Below, in pieces: positions 40,254 through 48,367 of a stretch of 57,715 bases of DNA. Origin of the DNA: a virus; the IMG/VR virus record IMGVR_UViG_3300004097_000007, positions 1 through 57,715 of that record. One strand, written 5' to 3'. The position numbers were made by a program, and so were the translations under genes. How positions within the stretch are numbered: the stretch's first letter is position 1; every line of letters begins with the position of its first letter. The notes under the pieces were generated by a model. The model searched no databases, was not told the origin of the DNA, and saw nothing but the letters and a program-made list of their open reading frames with translations.

Positions 40254-41692
40254 TATACGATCACCGTTAATTTGTGGCTGGCGCGGGTTATCCCCGTATA
40301 CAACCAGCGTTGCGCGTCTTGGCGGAACACGGGACTTTCGTCGTGCAGCGCCACATCTTCAAACTCTGAACCCTGTGATTTGTGGACCGTGATAGCGTGG
40401 CCCCAGTCAACATGTTCACACTCTTTATTGGCACGAAATGCTTCACGGTCGGGGGCAGAATGTGACCCCTTGTTACGGAATGCATGTTCTTCGAATAGGC
40501 CTTGGGTAGCCCATATATCATATTCCATCCCGCCAACGTCTTCATCAATGGCTTTCAAGTTGATTCGGGCGCTCGCGTTGTTGAGATTTCCAATGTCTTC
40601 TGTACAACGAAGGAGCGTTCCGTTCACCAGTCCTGGGTACTGTCTCGAATTGCGGCATACCAGTAAAGGCTCATCTTTCATTGGTCCAGTTTCTTCCCAC
40701 CCACACTCCGTACGGATTTTGGCTGTGACATCCCAACGCTTTTTATTAGTACCAACAAGAACCATTGCATCGCGTTTCATGTTGAACGTGACGTCATCAT
40801 TTCGGCGGGCGACCACGCGTACATCGTCACCATAATCAGCGATAGGAATATTGCGCCCCTCTCGGGCCATCGTGGCTAAACGAATTATGGGGTTGTCTGC
40901 AGCTTGGCGATGTATTTCTTTTAAAAACACATTCGGCATTTCCATATCGAAGCCCCAAGAGTCTCCTACAGGAGGGAGCTGCCCCGGATCACCGATGGCC
41001 ATAATTGGAATACCAAAAGATTCAAGATCCGCAACGATTTCGGTGCCCACCATGGAAGCCTCATCGATAACGATCAGCTTAACTTCGGGAGGAAGCTCTG
41101 ACGCTGATTTTAGGTTAAATTTCGGACCCTCATTGTTCATTGCGTCTCCTAACTCTATGATAAGACCAGCAATTTTAGATTCTGCGGTCTTTACATCCAT
41201 GGAAGCAATGGAATGATCGGGGTGTTTTGCGCCTGCGTCTCCGTTTGTACGTAAAAATAATACGTGGTTCTCAATCCCTTTTATCTGTATTTCAAGGGCA
41301 TCGGCACGTGCAGATTTAGGCATGTAGATGGCTTTGTGAATAGTTGTTGCACCAGACGGCCAACCACTCTCCTTTAGTTTTCTGGACAGCACTTTCGCCG
41401 CCTTGCCTGTCGGAGCCATGAACATTACTTCATCTGGTGTTAATCCTATATGTTCGATCATGGATCCAACACAAGTGGATTTACCACTACCCGCAAATCC
41501 TGTAAACACGAAAGGCTGAATGCTAGAGGGAGCTACATTTCTGGAGGCGTAATCATACGATTCACGCTCTTCGTTCCATGTTTTTGTCTCAACTTCAAAT
41601 CCATATTGATCAATGGAGTTCTCGCAATTTTCATACCACAGTGCACCTTCTTTGACACCGCTAAATTGTTCGTCTGTTAATGTGATAGACAT
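40253..41692 (-). CDS. RecD/Dda-type SF1B DNA helicase (479 aa)
   Basis: Motif I GFAGSGKST at residues 65-73, Walker B VIDEASMV (~210), motif III GDPGQLPPV (~235), late motifs AITVHKSQGSEF (~440) and LYTGITRAS near the end. This is the core of a 5'-3' helicase such as T4 Dda or the second half of RecD2, without N-terminal extra domains. It probably works with the ssDNA-binding protein and Cas4-like nuclease encoded upstream. A minus-strand promoter with an overlapping inverted repeat precedes it. Confidence 0.9.
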   Translation of the reverse strand: MSITLTDEQFSGVKEGALWYENCENSIDQYGFEVETKTWNEERESYDYASRNVAPSSIQPFVFTGFAGSGKSTCVGSMIEHIGLTPDEVMFMAPTGKAAKVLSRKLKESGWPSGATTIHKAIYMPKSARADALEIQIKGIENHVLFLRTNGDAGAKHPDHSIASMDVKTAESKIAGLIIELGDAMNNEGPKFNLKSASELPPEVKLIVIDEASMVGTEIVADLESFGIPIMAIGDPGQLPPVGDSWGFDMEMPNVFLKEIHRQAADNPIIRLATMAREGRNIPIADYGDDVRVVARRNDDVTFNMKRDAMVLVGTNKKRWDVTAKIRTECGWEETGPMKDEPLLVCRNSRQYPGLVNGTLLRCTEDIGNLNNASARINLKAIDEDVGGMEYDIWATQGLFEEHAFRNKGSHSAPDREAFRANKECEHVDWGHAITVHKSQGSEFEDVALHDESPVFRQDAQRWLYTGITRASHKLTVIV

Positions 41693-41733
41693 GTATAATT
41701 CCGTTGTTCAGATGGATTCATTTTATTAAAGCC

Positions 41734-41762
41734 TTTCTACATGCAGGGGGGTAGATGGTCAA
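41734..41762 (-). promoter_or_regulatory. Sigma-70-like promoter for the helicase gene
   Basis: TTGACC (41762-41757), 17-base spacer, TAGAAA (41739-41734) on the minus strand. The -35 is part of an 11-bp inverted repeat. Confidence 0.5.
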
Positions 41763-41791
41763 GGACAAAATCGGATGTCCTTGACCTTTTT
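41757..41791 (+). terminator. Inverted repeat, terminator-like on the plus strand
   Basis: GGTCAAGGACA (41757-41767) pairs with TGTCCTTGACC (41776-41786) over 8 bases and is followed by TTTTT on the plus strand. On the minus strand it lies just after the upstream gene's stop without a U-tract and covers the helicase -35. It may be an operator, or a block to antisense transcription. Confidence 0.5.
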
Positions 41792-41794
41792 CAT

Positions 41795-42595
41795 TTAGAA
41801 GTTTTTGGCACCACGGCGACCGCGTCGCTTCGGAGCTTCATCTTCGGTAGGAGTTGAATCGTCAGCCCCTTCGGATTGGTCTTCGATTTGTACAGACTCC
41901 TCGTTAGTTTCTGGCTCTTGATCGTAATCGCCGCCATCTTCTCCAACCATAGCCAGCAGTTCTTCTTCCGAAGCCCAGTCAACAATTTTCAGTTGGGGAG
42001 CATAGCGCCATCCCACGTTTTTAGCCTTTGCCTTGTACTTGTTCGCATCAATTTCGATGATCGGTGTAAGGCCTGCTTTAATTTTGTAGGACTTGCCGAA
42101 TTGAGCCACTAGTGTGCGGAAACCGTTTAAGGCTACGCCTTGGTTTAGCTTGATAGTGTACTCTTCTTCATCTCCGTCAACAGGGCGCATGCCCAGAACG
42201 GCTTGACAGGTCCAACCATCCATGAAGTTATTGCTGCGGTCATTCTGCTTTGCACGAATTTCGTCAAGAGACATGTCAACCTTCTCTTCTGGATCGTCTG
42301 GGAGACGGTTAGGACCGTTTTTCCATCCGTTTGGATCCGCTGTCAACATTACGTCAACAGTTTCGAGAACTTCCCCATCCCACCAGAATGACCAAGACCA
42401 TAGAGAATTTTCTACATCAGCAGCGAACTGCGTTCCGTGGTCCAACTCTGTTTCGTCTTGTCCCGCCACAAATTGTCCAGTTACACCTTTAAACTTGACA
42501 TATGTTGTTCCGCTTGCCCCAGCACCAGCTTGAGCAAATGGGTTTGCGCCTGCGACCGCTAGGCCTGCGTTTTGCGCTTCAACAAGTGCGTTCAT
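41795..42595 (-). CDS. Putative single-stranded DNA-binding protein (266 aa)
   Basis: The N-terminal ~30 residues are Ala/Gly-rich, followed by a TYVKFKGVTGQFVAG beta region. After residue ~210 a long acidic tail begins (EDGGDYDQEPETNEESVQIE) and ends in basic KRRGRRGAKNF. Acidic low-complexity tails typify phage ssDNA-binding proteins, and the gene lies between a Dda-like helicase and a recombination nuclease. I do not see a clear OB-fold signature, so the assignment is tentative. Its leader has a 10-bp palindrome. Confidence 0.45.
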   Translation of the reverse strand: MNALVEAQNAGLAVAGANPFAQAGAGASGTTYVKFKGVTGQFVAGQDETELDHGTQFAADVENSLWSWSFWWDGEVLETVDVMLTADPNGWKNGPNRLPDDPEEKVDMSLDEIRAKQNDRSNNFMDGWTCQAVLGMRPVDGDEEEYTIKLNQGVALNGFRTLVAQFGKSYKIKAGLTPIIEIDANKYKAKAKNVGWRYAPQLKIVDWASEEELLAMVGEDGGDYDQEPETNEESVQIEDQSEGADDSTPTEDEAPKRRGRRGAKNF

Positions 42596-42647
42596 ATTTT
42601 CTTTCCTTCTTCGATTTTATTTTTACATTCATACCCGTTTTCATTAA

Positions 42648-42675
42648 ATGTAAAACGCACGGGTTCGTTTTACAT
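42648..42675. promoter_or_regulatory. Operator-like palindrome upstream of the putative SSB gene
   Basis: ATGTAAAACG (42648-42657) and CGTTTTACAT (42666-42675) form a perfect 10-bp inverted repeat with an 8-base centre. A third TTTTACAT half-site is at 42621-42628. The spacing of about 18 bases between half-site centres would place them on one DNA face, or the RNA could form a hairpin. Confidence 0.5.
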
Positions 42676-42695
42676 ATAGTACCGCTAGCGCGGCG

Positions 42696-43856
42696 CTATT
42701 TCGATACGGTTACGGTTAATTTTTCAAAACCATTCCCTTGTTCTTTGTAGTCTTCTGGATCTAGTCCAGCCTCTTCCATGAGTGCCGTAGATAGTCGTTT
42801 TGCGCCAGCTTGTGCACTGTAAAAGACTTTCCAATTCTCACCCACCGCTCGACTTGTTCCAGCGTTTATCATTTCTTGTCGAATAGCCTCGTTAGCTTCC
42901 TTGACATCTCTCTCGGTCTGCTTTTCCAATGCTTTCAATTTAGCTTGATTAGCGACAAGAATGTCCATGCGTGATATCATATCTGGATCCTGTCCGTCAA
43001 TCTCTCCAGCTTTCAGAGGGTCACGTTTTTCAGGAACACGTCCAGTTGATACGATGCTGCATGCGTCTTTAAACTTACAGTACTTACAATCCCCGTCTAA
43101 TTTTCCTTCTGGAGCAAACAGCGCAGGATCTTCCACTTCGAAAACCTTTTTATTACGCTCGCGTCCGATTTGGTATTCGCTCTCCGAGAACGGTACTAAA
43201 AACGGGCGAATGTCATCATACCAAGAGGCATTCACGTATATGACAATAGCGTATTCGGGTTTGTACTCCGTAGTGTCGCGCACAAGTCCCATCTGCATCT
43301 GCGTCTGTCCGTGGTGAATGGCTTTAGCTTGTTTGATTTCAATTCTAGGGTCAAAAGACTTCATCTCTAAAACAACACTGTCGGCGTCTAAATCTCCTTC
43401 GAAACCGTAGTATTCTAAAAAATCTTTGGGTAGTTTACCACCCATTTCTGGATCAATGGGAACGATTAATCCGTCCAGTGTTGCAGAATTACATCCATCA
43501 CGAATTGTCTCTTGATCGTCTCCTTCCATAATCAAATCAAGTCCACGACGGTTCAAACCTTGGCGGATTGCGGGGACGATAAGATAGTTCTCCATTATAT
43601 CCCCACGACGCATCGCGCCCCAGTTCTCTTCGTGGTCTTTATCTACTTCGTGTCCAAATTTCTTTCCGTGCTTCCCGAACCAAGTCTTACGGATGCACCC
43701 AAAACATTCGGAGGCACCTACCATTTCATTACGGTCATATTTCCACGTCTTCTGGTGGCTGGCGACGAATTCGTCAAAACAATCCTCAAACGTGAACCCG
43801 CCCGCAGGGATGTCCTTAGGGACACCTGTCGCCATGAGTTCTTCGTAATAGCTCAT
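42696..43856 (-). CDS. Cas4/RecB-like PD-(D/E)XK nuclease with Fe-S cysteines (386 aa)
   Basis: GASECFGCIRKTWFG (~48-62) and DCKYCKFKDAC (~265-275) supply cysteines in the layout of Cas4/AddB-type [4Fe-4S] exonucleases. SVVLEMKSF (~172) is the ExK active site, preceded by an Asp in ATLDGLIVP, and QTQMQMGL is the downstream Q-motif. The protein would process DNA ends in recombination. The C-terminal region is helical. Coupled by TAATG to the upstream gene. Confidence 0.8.
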   Translation of the reverse strand: MSYYEELMATGVPKDIPAGGFTFEDCFDEFVASHQKTWKYDRNEMVGASECFGCIRKTWFGKHGKKFGHEVDKDHEENWGAMRRGDIMENYLIVPAIRQGLNRRGLDLIMEGDDQETIRDGCNSATLDGLIVPIDPEMGGKLPKDFLEYYGFEGDLDADSVVLEMKSFDPRIEIKQAKAIHHGQTQMQMGLVRDTTEYKPEYAIVIYVNASWYDDIRPFLVPFSESEYQIGRERNKKVFEVEDPALFAPEGKLDGDCKYCKFKDACSIVSTGRVPEKRDPLKAGEIDGQDPDMISRMDILVANQAKLKALEKQTERDVKEANEAIRQEMINAGTSRAVGENWKVFYSAQAGAKRLSTALMEEAGLDPEDYKEQGNGFEKLTVTVSK

Positions 43857-44125
43857 TATACGTTACCATACCCCATTGATTTTGCTGGATCATCCATTTG
43901 TGGTACCTTCAAATTGTGGTCCTGACACGCCATCATGTATCCGATCTGCATTGCACGTCTAATGCTTATTTCATTGATGTCGTTGGAGACTTTCTGTACC
44001 AAGCGTTCCCCTCCGCGAGTGATATCACTCATATACACTGAAATACGTTCGTTGTAAAGAGGATTTTCATTAGACCCTGTATCTTGAGTAGATGTCGGGT
44101 TATTGTAGTTATTATTCGGTTCCAT
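43856..44125 (-). CDS. Hypothetical protein (89 aa)
   Basis: Asn/Thr-rich N-terminus (MEPNNNYNNPTSTQDTGSNE), then a helical core (RLVQKVSNDINEISIRRAMQ). It overlaps the exonuclease gene by 14 bases and the nuclease gene by one. Function unknown; probably an accessory of the recombination block. Confidence 0.6.
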   Translation of the reverse strand: MEPNNNYNNPTSTQDTGSNENPLYNERISVYMSDITRGGERLVQKVSNDINEISIRRAMQIGYMMACQDHNLKVPQMDDPAKSMGYGNV

Positions 44126-44723
44126 TGAACACTCCTAAATCCAGTAGATGGTAGAATACTTTTGCAGTCCCTTTAACGTCAACCAAGGCGTCGTGGGCAC
44201 CGTCTAGTTCTTCGCCGAAAAAGTGCATCATACATTCTTCCAGCTTAGGCCACTTATATTTACCGTAGCGCATAGGCAGGGCCTTAACGATGTTCGTTGA
44301 GTTCACCATTGTACACGCTAAGGTTTTTCCAATAAACGGGTCGGTGTATTTTTGATCTGTGCGCTCGCTGTACACTTTACACATACGGCGCATCACCGTG
44401 ACGTCAAAAGCGATGTTATGTGCCACAATTGTGTCAGCGTTTTCCATCATATCAAGAAACATTTCAACACCTGTTATCAGGTCACATCCATACTCGTCGG
44501 CGATATCGTTGTCAATTCCGGTAATTTCGGCAGCTTTTGGGTTTACAATCCAATCTCCGTTTGTACGGATACAGTAATTAAAGGCACCACGCTCGTTACG
44601 GTTCATCCCGTCCAGCTTCATACCTATTTGTACAGCCATAGGCTGTCTCGGGTGAATATCTTCGAACTTATCCAACTTTAATCCAGTGGTTTCAGTATCG
44701 AAAAAGAGTACGTTTTTGTTCAT
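44112..44723 (-). CDS. DEDDh 3'-5' exonuclease (DnaQ-like, 203 aa)
   Basis: Exo I FFDTETTGLK (Asp9, Glu11), Exo II AHNIAFDVTVM (~98-108) and Exo III HDALVDVKGT (~182) form the DEDDh set of proofreading-type exonucleases. Because the neighbouring polymerase has its own N-terminal exonuclease, this enzyme more likely trims DNA or RNA ends in recombination or degrades host DNA fragments. It has its own strong promoter. Confidence 0.88.
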   Translation of the reverse strand: MNKNVLFFDTETTGLKLDKFEDIHPRQPMAVQIGMKLDGMNRNERGAFNYCIRTNGDWIVNPKAAEITGIDNDIADEYGCDLITGVEMFLDMMENADTIVAHNIAFDVTVMRRMCKVYSERTDQKYTDPFIGKTLACTMVNSTNIVKALPMRYGKYKWPKLEECMMHFFGEELDGAHDALVDVKGTAKVFYHLLDLGVFNGTE

Positions 44724-44732
44724 TGCTTTGCC

Positions 44733-44761
44733 TTTGTATAGTTATATATCTCGTATGTCAA
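44733..44761 (-). promoter_or_regulatory. Sigma-70-like promoter for the exonuclease gene
   Basis: Minus-strand TTGACA (44761-44756), 17-base spacer, TACAAA (44738-44733), with an AT-rich spacer (ATATATAA). Boxes are identical to the plus-strand promoter at 29053. Confidence 0.65.
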
Positions 44762-44771
44762 CAAGAAAAAT

Positions 44772-47027
44772 TTAGTGAGTAGCGGCCCACGTCATACCAA
44801 TAGCGGATTCGGCGGTTACAGGGCAGTTGAAATTAAAATGCTCCCCTGCAAGAGGTGCCGCAGCTTCCATTATTTCAGCGGCGCGTTCTGCCAAGTCTTC
44901 GCGTACTGCGATCTGAATTTCGTCGTGAGACCACGAGCAGAAGAAATATTCTAAATTGGGGCCGTGATCCCACCCTTCTTCATAGAACATATCGTCAACA
45001 AGTAGACACCATTTCTTCGCAATTAGCGCACCGTCAGATTGCAGGCGAAGATTCAACGCAGAATGCTTTGAGCGTGCATATAATCGACGTCCGTCCAGTC
45101 CGCGAATGGTGTTAGAGTTCTTTCGCATCTCTTTGTGAATTTCACGGATCGCCTTCTGTAGTGAAGGCATCGCCGCCATGAGCTTTGATCGAAGTGTCTT
45201 ACCTAAAGACTGCTGACGGGCTGCGGATGAGAATGGCTCAACAATAGAACCAAGCTTTCCGTCCCCTCCGCCATACATGGCGGCGTACAGGAGGCGCTTA
45301 GCCACTGATCGTGTAATTCCCGCCAACTGGGCGTTTCGAGCGTGAATATCTCCGTTGAGTACTACGTCCACGATTTCTCCACCATCAAACGGGAACGTAA
45401 GATTCCCTAGGCAACGAAATTCGATTCCCGAGAGATCGCATCCTACCAGCTTATAGCCTTTAGGTACGGTAAACAATTCGCGGCAATCGTATCCGTAATC
45501 CCCCGCGCGTCCGCGTGCCACGATAGACCACTCAGATTTATTCTCTTTCCACTTTGATGATACGATGATAGGCGCACTCCAGCTATTTACGTTCCCAGCG
45601 TTTTTAGAAAGAAACTCCTCTCCTTTTTCTTTCGCCATTTCAGGAGTTATTCCTTTGTCTTCGTTAGCTCCAAATTCCACCGCATTTACCCCCGGCACCT
45701 GTGAGATGTTTGGGGAAGAGTGTGTAGCACGTCCTGATACGGTTCCACCTACATTTACACGTCCGTGGATTCGTCCGTCACTGCGGAGTAATTTCAGCCA
45801 TCCATTTTTACCGTCAGATACTTGTCCTAGTCGTTTTTTGTAAAAGAATAATTCCGCCAATGTTGCAGCCAAAGGAACATCATCAGCAAGATCTCGTAGG
45901 ATTTCATCATTAACTTTGGCTGCACCTTTTTCCGTGAAGTCTTGCGGTTCCCACCCATACAACGTTTTTAAACGATCTGTAATTTGAGGACGTGAATTGG
46001 GGTTGAATTCTTTCAATTCAATTTTCACTAGAGGAACATCCGCATAAACATCTGGCATCATCTTACGAAAGTCTCCACCAGCCGCAGCCTTTGCACGAGA
46101 TTTACTTCTGTCTATGTTGCGCTTGTAGGTATCAACGTTTCCCCATGTGCGGCGGGCGTGGTGTTCTCCATGTTCTGTTACAAATTCGTCCGTGTGGGCT
46201 TTTAACGGTCGATGCCATTTTCCGATATCCGCCGTAGCTTCCTCTGCGAGTGCATCGTATTGCGTCTGAAAATCTTGAGCCAGTTTGTCCGCTTTATTTT
46301 TGTCAAACACAAACCCATTACGCTCTTGCTTTACCATTAGATCATGTATTTGGTGCTCCATAATGGTAGCTTCGCGGGACCAATTGCAGCGTAGAATACT
46401 TGTCCACACCAACATGTTAACGTCAACATCGTTGATACAGTAGTCGTGCATATTCTGACTCCACGTGCCCCAGACGTAGTGGTGTAACTCCTCTGTAGTC
46501 GGTGCATCTAGTCCTTTTTCTTTGTGAATATCCTTTAGTTCGTTTTCACGGTCTTTCTTATAGTCGCCTTTATGCATCCCAAGACGTTGGCCCCAGCCTT
46601 CAAGGCCCTGTGTACCAATTAGTCGCCCAGCCAGTTTACCTGTTGACGCTAATCGAAAATCTTTTTCCTTTTGATCTGCAAAACACATGCGAACCATGAC
46701 CAGTGTGTCAACAATACGGGCTTCGGGAACGAAATATGGATATATAAGTGCAATCGCGGGGATATCAAAGTCGATGATGTTGTGTCCGATGATTGTCTTC
46801 GCATCCATCAGGATTTTTACACCTTCTTCGAGGTTATTTCCTTCATCGTTGTTAACAAATTCTATCGTCTTTTCAGTGTGAATATCTTTGATCACAAGGC
46901 AGTGAATTCGATCCATGCAGAACGGTGGTTCGACGTGTTCGGGTAAAAGCCCGTTGGTCTCGATATCGAATATTACTTCTTCGAATTCGCCCGTCACGAT
47001 CTGGATTGGATTGAATGAGTAAGTCAT
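44772..47027 (-). CDS. Family A DNA polymerase with 3'-5' exonuclease (751 aa)
   Basis: The T7-type layout is complete. Exo I is FDIETNG (20-26), Exo II is IGHNIIDFD, and the DEDDy region is NDVDVN. Motif A is VGCDLSGIEFR. Motif B is RSVAKRLLYAAMYGGG, with Tyr at the position of E. coli Phe762, and motif C is SWSHDEIQIAV. ATG 47027 is preferred; an upstream in-frame TTG at 47105 has no ribosome site. It is the replicative polymerase. A Tyr at the 762 position is usual in fast lytic phages and favours ddNTP acceptance. Confidence 0.95.
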   Translation of the reverse strand: MTYSFNPIQIVTGEFEEVIFDIETNGLLPEHVEPPFCMDRIHCLVIKDIHTEKTIEFVNNDEGNNLEEGVKILMDAKTIIGHNIIDFDIPAIALIYPYFVPEARIVDTLVMVRMCFADQKEKDFRLASTGKLAGRLIGTQGLEGWGQRLGMHKGDYKKDRENELKDIHKEKGLDAPTTEELHHYVWGTWSQNMHDYCINDVDVNMLVWTSILRCNWSREATIMEHQIHDLMVKQERNGFVFDKNKADKLAQDFQTQYDALAEEATADIGKWHRPLKAHTDEFVTEHGEHHARRTWGNVDTYKRNIDRSKSRAKAAAGGDFRKMMPDVYADVPLVKIELKEFNPNSRPQITDRLKTLYGWEPQDFTEKGAAKVNDEILRDLADDVPLAATLAELFFYKKRLGQVSDGKNGWLKLLRSDGRIHGRVNVGGTVSGRATHSSPNISQVPGVNAVEFGANEDKGITPEMAKEKGEEFLSKNAGNVNSWSAPIIVSSKWKENKSEWSIVARGRAGDYGYDCRELFTVPKGYKLVGCDLSGIEFRCLGNLTFPFDGGEIVDVVLNGDIHARNAQLAGITRSVAKRLLYAAMYGGGDGKLGSIVEPFSSAARQQSLGKTLRSKLMAAMPSLQKAIREIHKEMRKNSNTIRGLDGRRLYARSKHSALNLRLQSDGALIAKKWCLLVDDMFYEEGWDHGPNLEYFFCSWSHDEIQIAVREDLAERAAEIMEAAAPLAGEHFNFNCPVTAESAIGMTWAATH

Positions 47028-47068
47028 TGTTTTAATGTCCACATTTCGATTAGTTGTTGAGTTAATAA

Positions 47069-47116
47069 CGTGACTCTGCCGTAACAGGTCGGGGGCTGAT
47101 AACAAACAGAGTCACG
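47069..47116. repeat. 10-bp inverted repeat with 28-base loop upstream of the polymerase gene
   Basis: CGTGACTCTG (47069-47078) pairs perfectly with CAGAGTCACG (47107-47116). It occupies the 124-base gap between the PvuII-like gene and the polymerase gene. No U-tract follows on either strand. The plus-strand loop contains GTCGGGG, as does the loop of the inverted repeat at 13621. Confidence 0.6.
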
Positions 47117-47151
47117 CGTATTGGCAGCGTGTCGATAGACACATTAATTAT

Positions 47152-47694
47152 TTACGCCGCCGCTACATCCTCAGTAGTGGTTTCCTTGGAAGCCCATGAC
47201 GGTGTCACGTCTTTCAGATACATCGCTGTACCGACTTCACGCACGTAGTCGATTGGAATTTTAGGATTATTCAAGTGTGTACGCCCTTTTAAAGAGCGTC
47301 GCCACTTGGCGAACACAGGCATAAGTGCAGCCGATTCAACCAAGTAGGCTTCGACAAGGGTACTATCTTTATATGTAGCAAACACGAAACGGCGTGCCAT
47401 AAATCGGTCGATAACTGCGGTATTCAGGTGATGATTTGTTGAGAATCCTGAGTTCTTTTTGTTCAAATCGACCGTTTTAATTTCGTATTCGTTTCCAATG
47501 CGATCCATGGCGTCTGGACCGCGACGTCCTGGGTGGATATCTAGACCAGTTGCTATCGCGATTTGCAGGACTTTTACGCCGTTGTCCGAGAATGGGTCCG
47601 CGATGCCGTACGACTTGGCGAGGTGTTTCAGCTTGTCAGTGGCTTCGAGTGCGTCTTCCATTTCGGTCCAGCGCAGGTTCATATGTGTTGGCAT
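47152..47694 (-). CDS. PvuII-like type II restriction endonuclease, no partner methyltransferase seen (180 aa)
   Basis: Close match, recalled from memory, to R.PvuII (157 aa) over residues ~28-159: DPFSDNGVKVLQIAIATGL, HPGRRGPDAMD, NEYEIKTVDLN, GFSTNHHLNT, HLNNPKIPIDYVREVGTAMY. Catalytic Asp61, Glu71 and Lys73 correspond to PvuII Asp58, Glu68 and Lys70. Asp37, His88, His89 and Asn142-Asn143 correspond to base-contacting Asp34, His84, His85 and Asn140-Asn141; only His83 is changed (Asn87). The extra ~20 C-terminal residues are acidic and polar. Strong AAGGAG before the ATG. Predicted cut is CAGCTG, which I find nowhere in this window. Confidence 0.88.
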   Translation of the reverse strand: MPTHMNLRWTEMEDALEATDKLKHLAKSYGIADPFSDNGVKVLQIAIATGLDIHPGRRGPDAMDRIGNEYEIKTVDLNKKNSGFSTNHHLNTAVIDRFMARRFVFATYKDSTLVEAYLVESAALMPVFAKWRRSLKGRTHLNNPKIPIDYVREVGTAMYLKDVTPSWASKETTTEDVAAA

Positions 47695-47697
47695 TGT

Positions 47698-48279
47698 TTA
47701 CTCCTTGATTCCGAGTGCATCGCACGCGGCGAGGTATTCGTCACGCGCTTTCTTTGGTCGCCACGGATAAAAGTCCGAGTCGATTTCGTAAAGTGTCTGC
47801 TCGGCGCGGCCGGGGAACTGGTCCCACTCCCACGGCGAGGTTGTCGTAAGCTCTTCGGCTTCCGCATAAAGCAGTTGAATGTCTGCCCACTTGACGTAGG
47901 CTTCAATGCCATCGTCATATGGAACGCCGTAACGTGTGCGGAATGCTTGAGCACTTCCGTTTTCGAAACGGCGGTAGTCTGGTAAAAGTGATTTGAGGGG
48001 AGAGTTTACATCGCCCCATGCGTATTCAGGGGCGTCGTGGGTCAAAGCCCACTTGCGTACATACTCTGGTGCTCCTCGCTGTACCAAAAGACGCTCAACG
48101 TACACGCTATGTTGCGCAACTGAGTATATGTCGTCTTCGTATCTGTCTGAGAGATGTCCTGTGAATCGGCAGATACGGCTTAGCGCTCGTGCAATATCCG
48201 GTAGATAAAATTCAGATGGATCGTGAGGACCGAAGTGAAACTTACGTCCGGTCGCGGTTGTGATATACGGGTGTGTCAT
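47698..48279 (-). CDS. HD-domain nucleotide phosphohydrolase (193 aa)
   Basis: YfbR/DatZ-like HD fold: an RFTGHLSDRYEDDIYSVAQH start (His57), then WALTHDAPEYAWGDVNSPLK with the His81-Asp82 metal pair, and VKWADIQLL supplying the distal Asp. Such enzymes dephosphorylate deoxynucleotides. In 2-aminoadenine phages the related DatZ removes dATP, but the needed PurZ is not in this window. The stop lies 4 bases before the PvuII-like start and its end holds that gene's ribosome site, so they are co-expressed. Confidence 0.85.
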   Translation of the reverse strand: MTHPYITTATGRKFHFGPHDPSEFYLPDIARALSRICRFTGHLSDRYEDDIYSVAQHSVYVERLLVQRGAPEYVRKWALTHDAPEYAWGDVNSPLKSLLPDYRRFENGSAQAFRTRYGVPYDDGIEAYVKWADIQLLYAEAEELTTTSPWEWDQFPGRAEQTLYEIDSDFYPWRPKKARDEYLAACDALGIKE

Positions 48280-48302
48280 TCGTTGTCCTCATTGGTTTGG
48301 TT

Positions 48303-48330
48303 CTTTTATCATAAAACTTGTTGGTGTCAA
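48303..48330 (-). promoter_or_regulatory. Sigma-70-like promoter for the HD hydrolase and PvuII-like genes
   Basis: Minus-strand TTGACA (48330-48325), 16-base spacer, TAAAAG (48308-48303), about 20 bases before the HD gene start. Confidence 0.5.
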
Positions 48331-48367
48331 TACTTAAATTTAAAATATCCCCGCAATCTGCGAAGTG

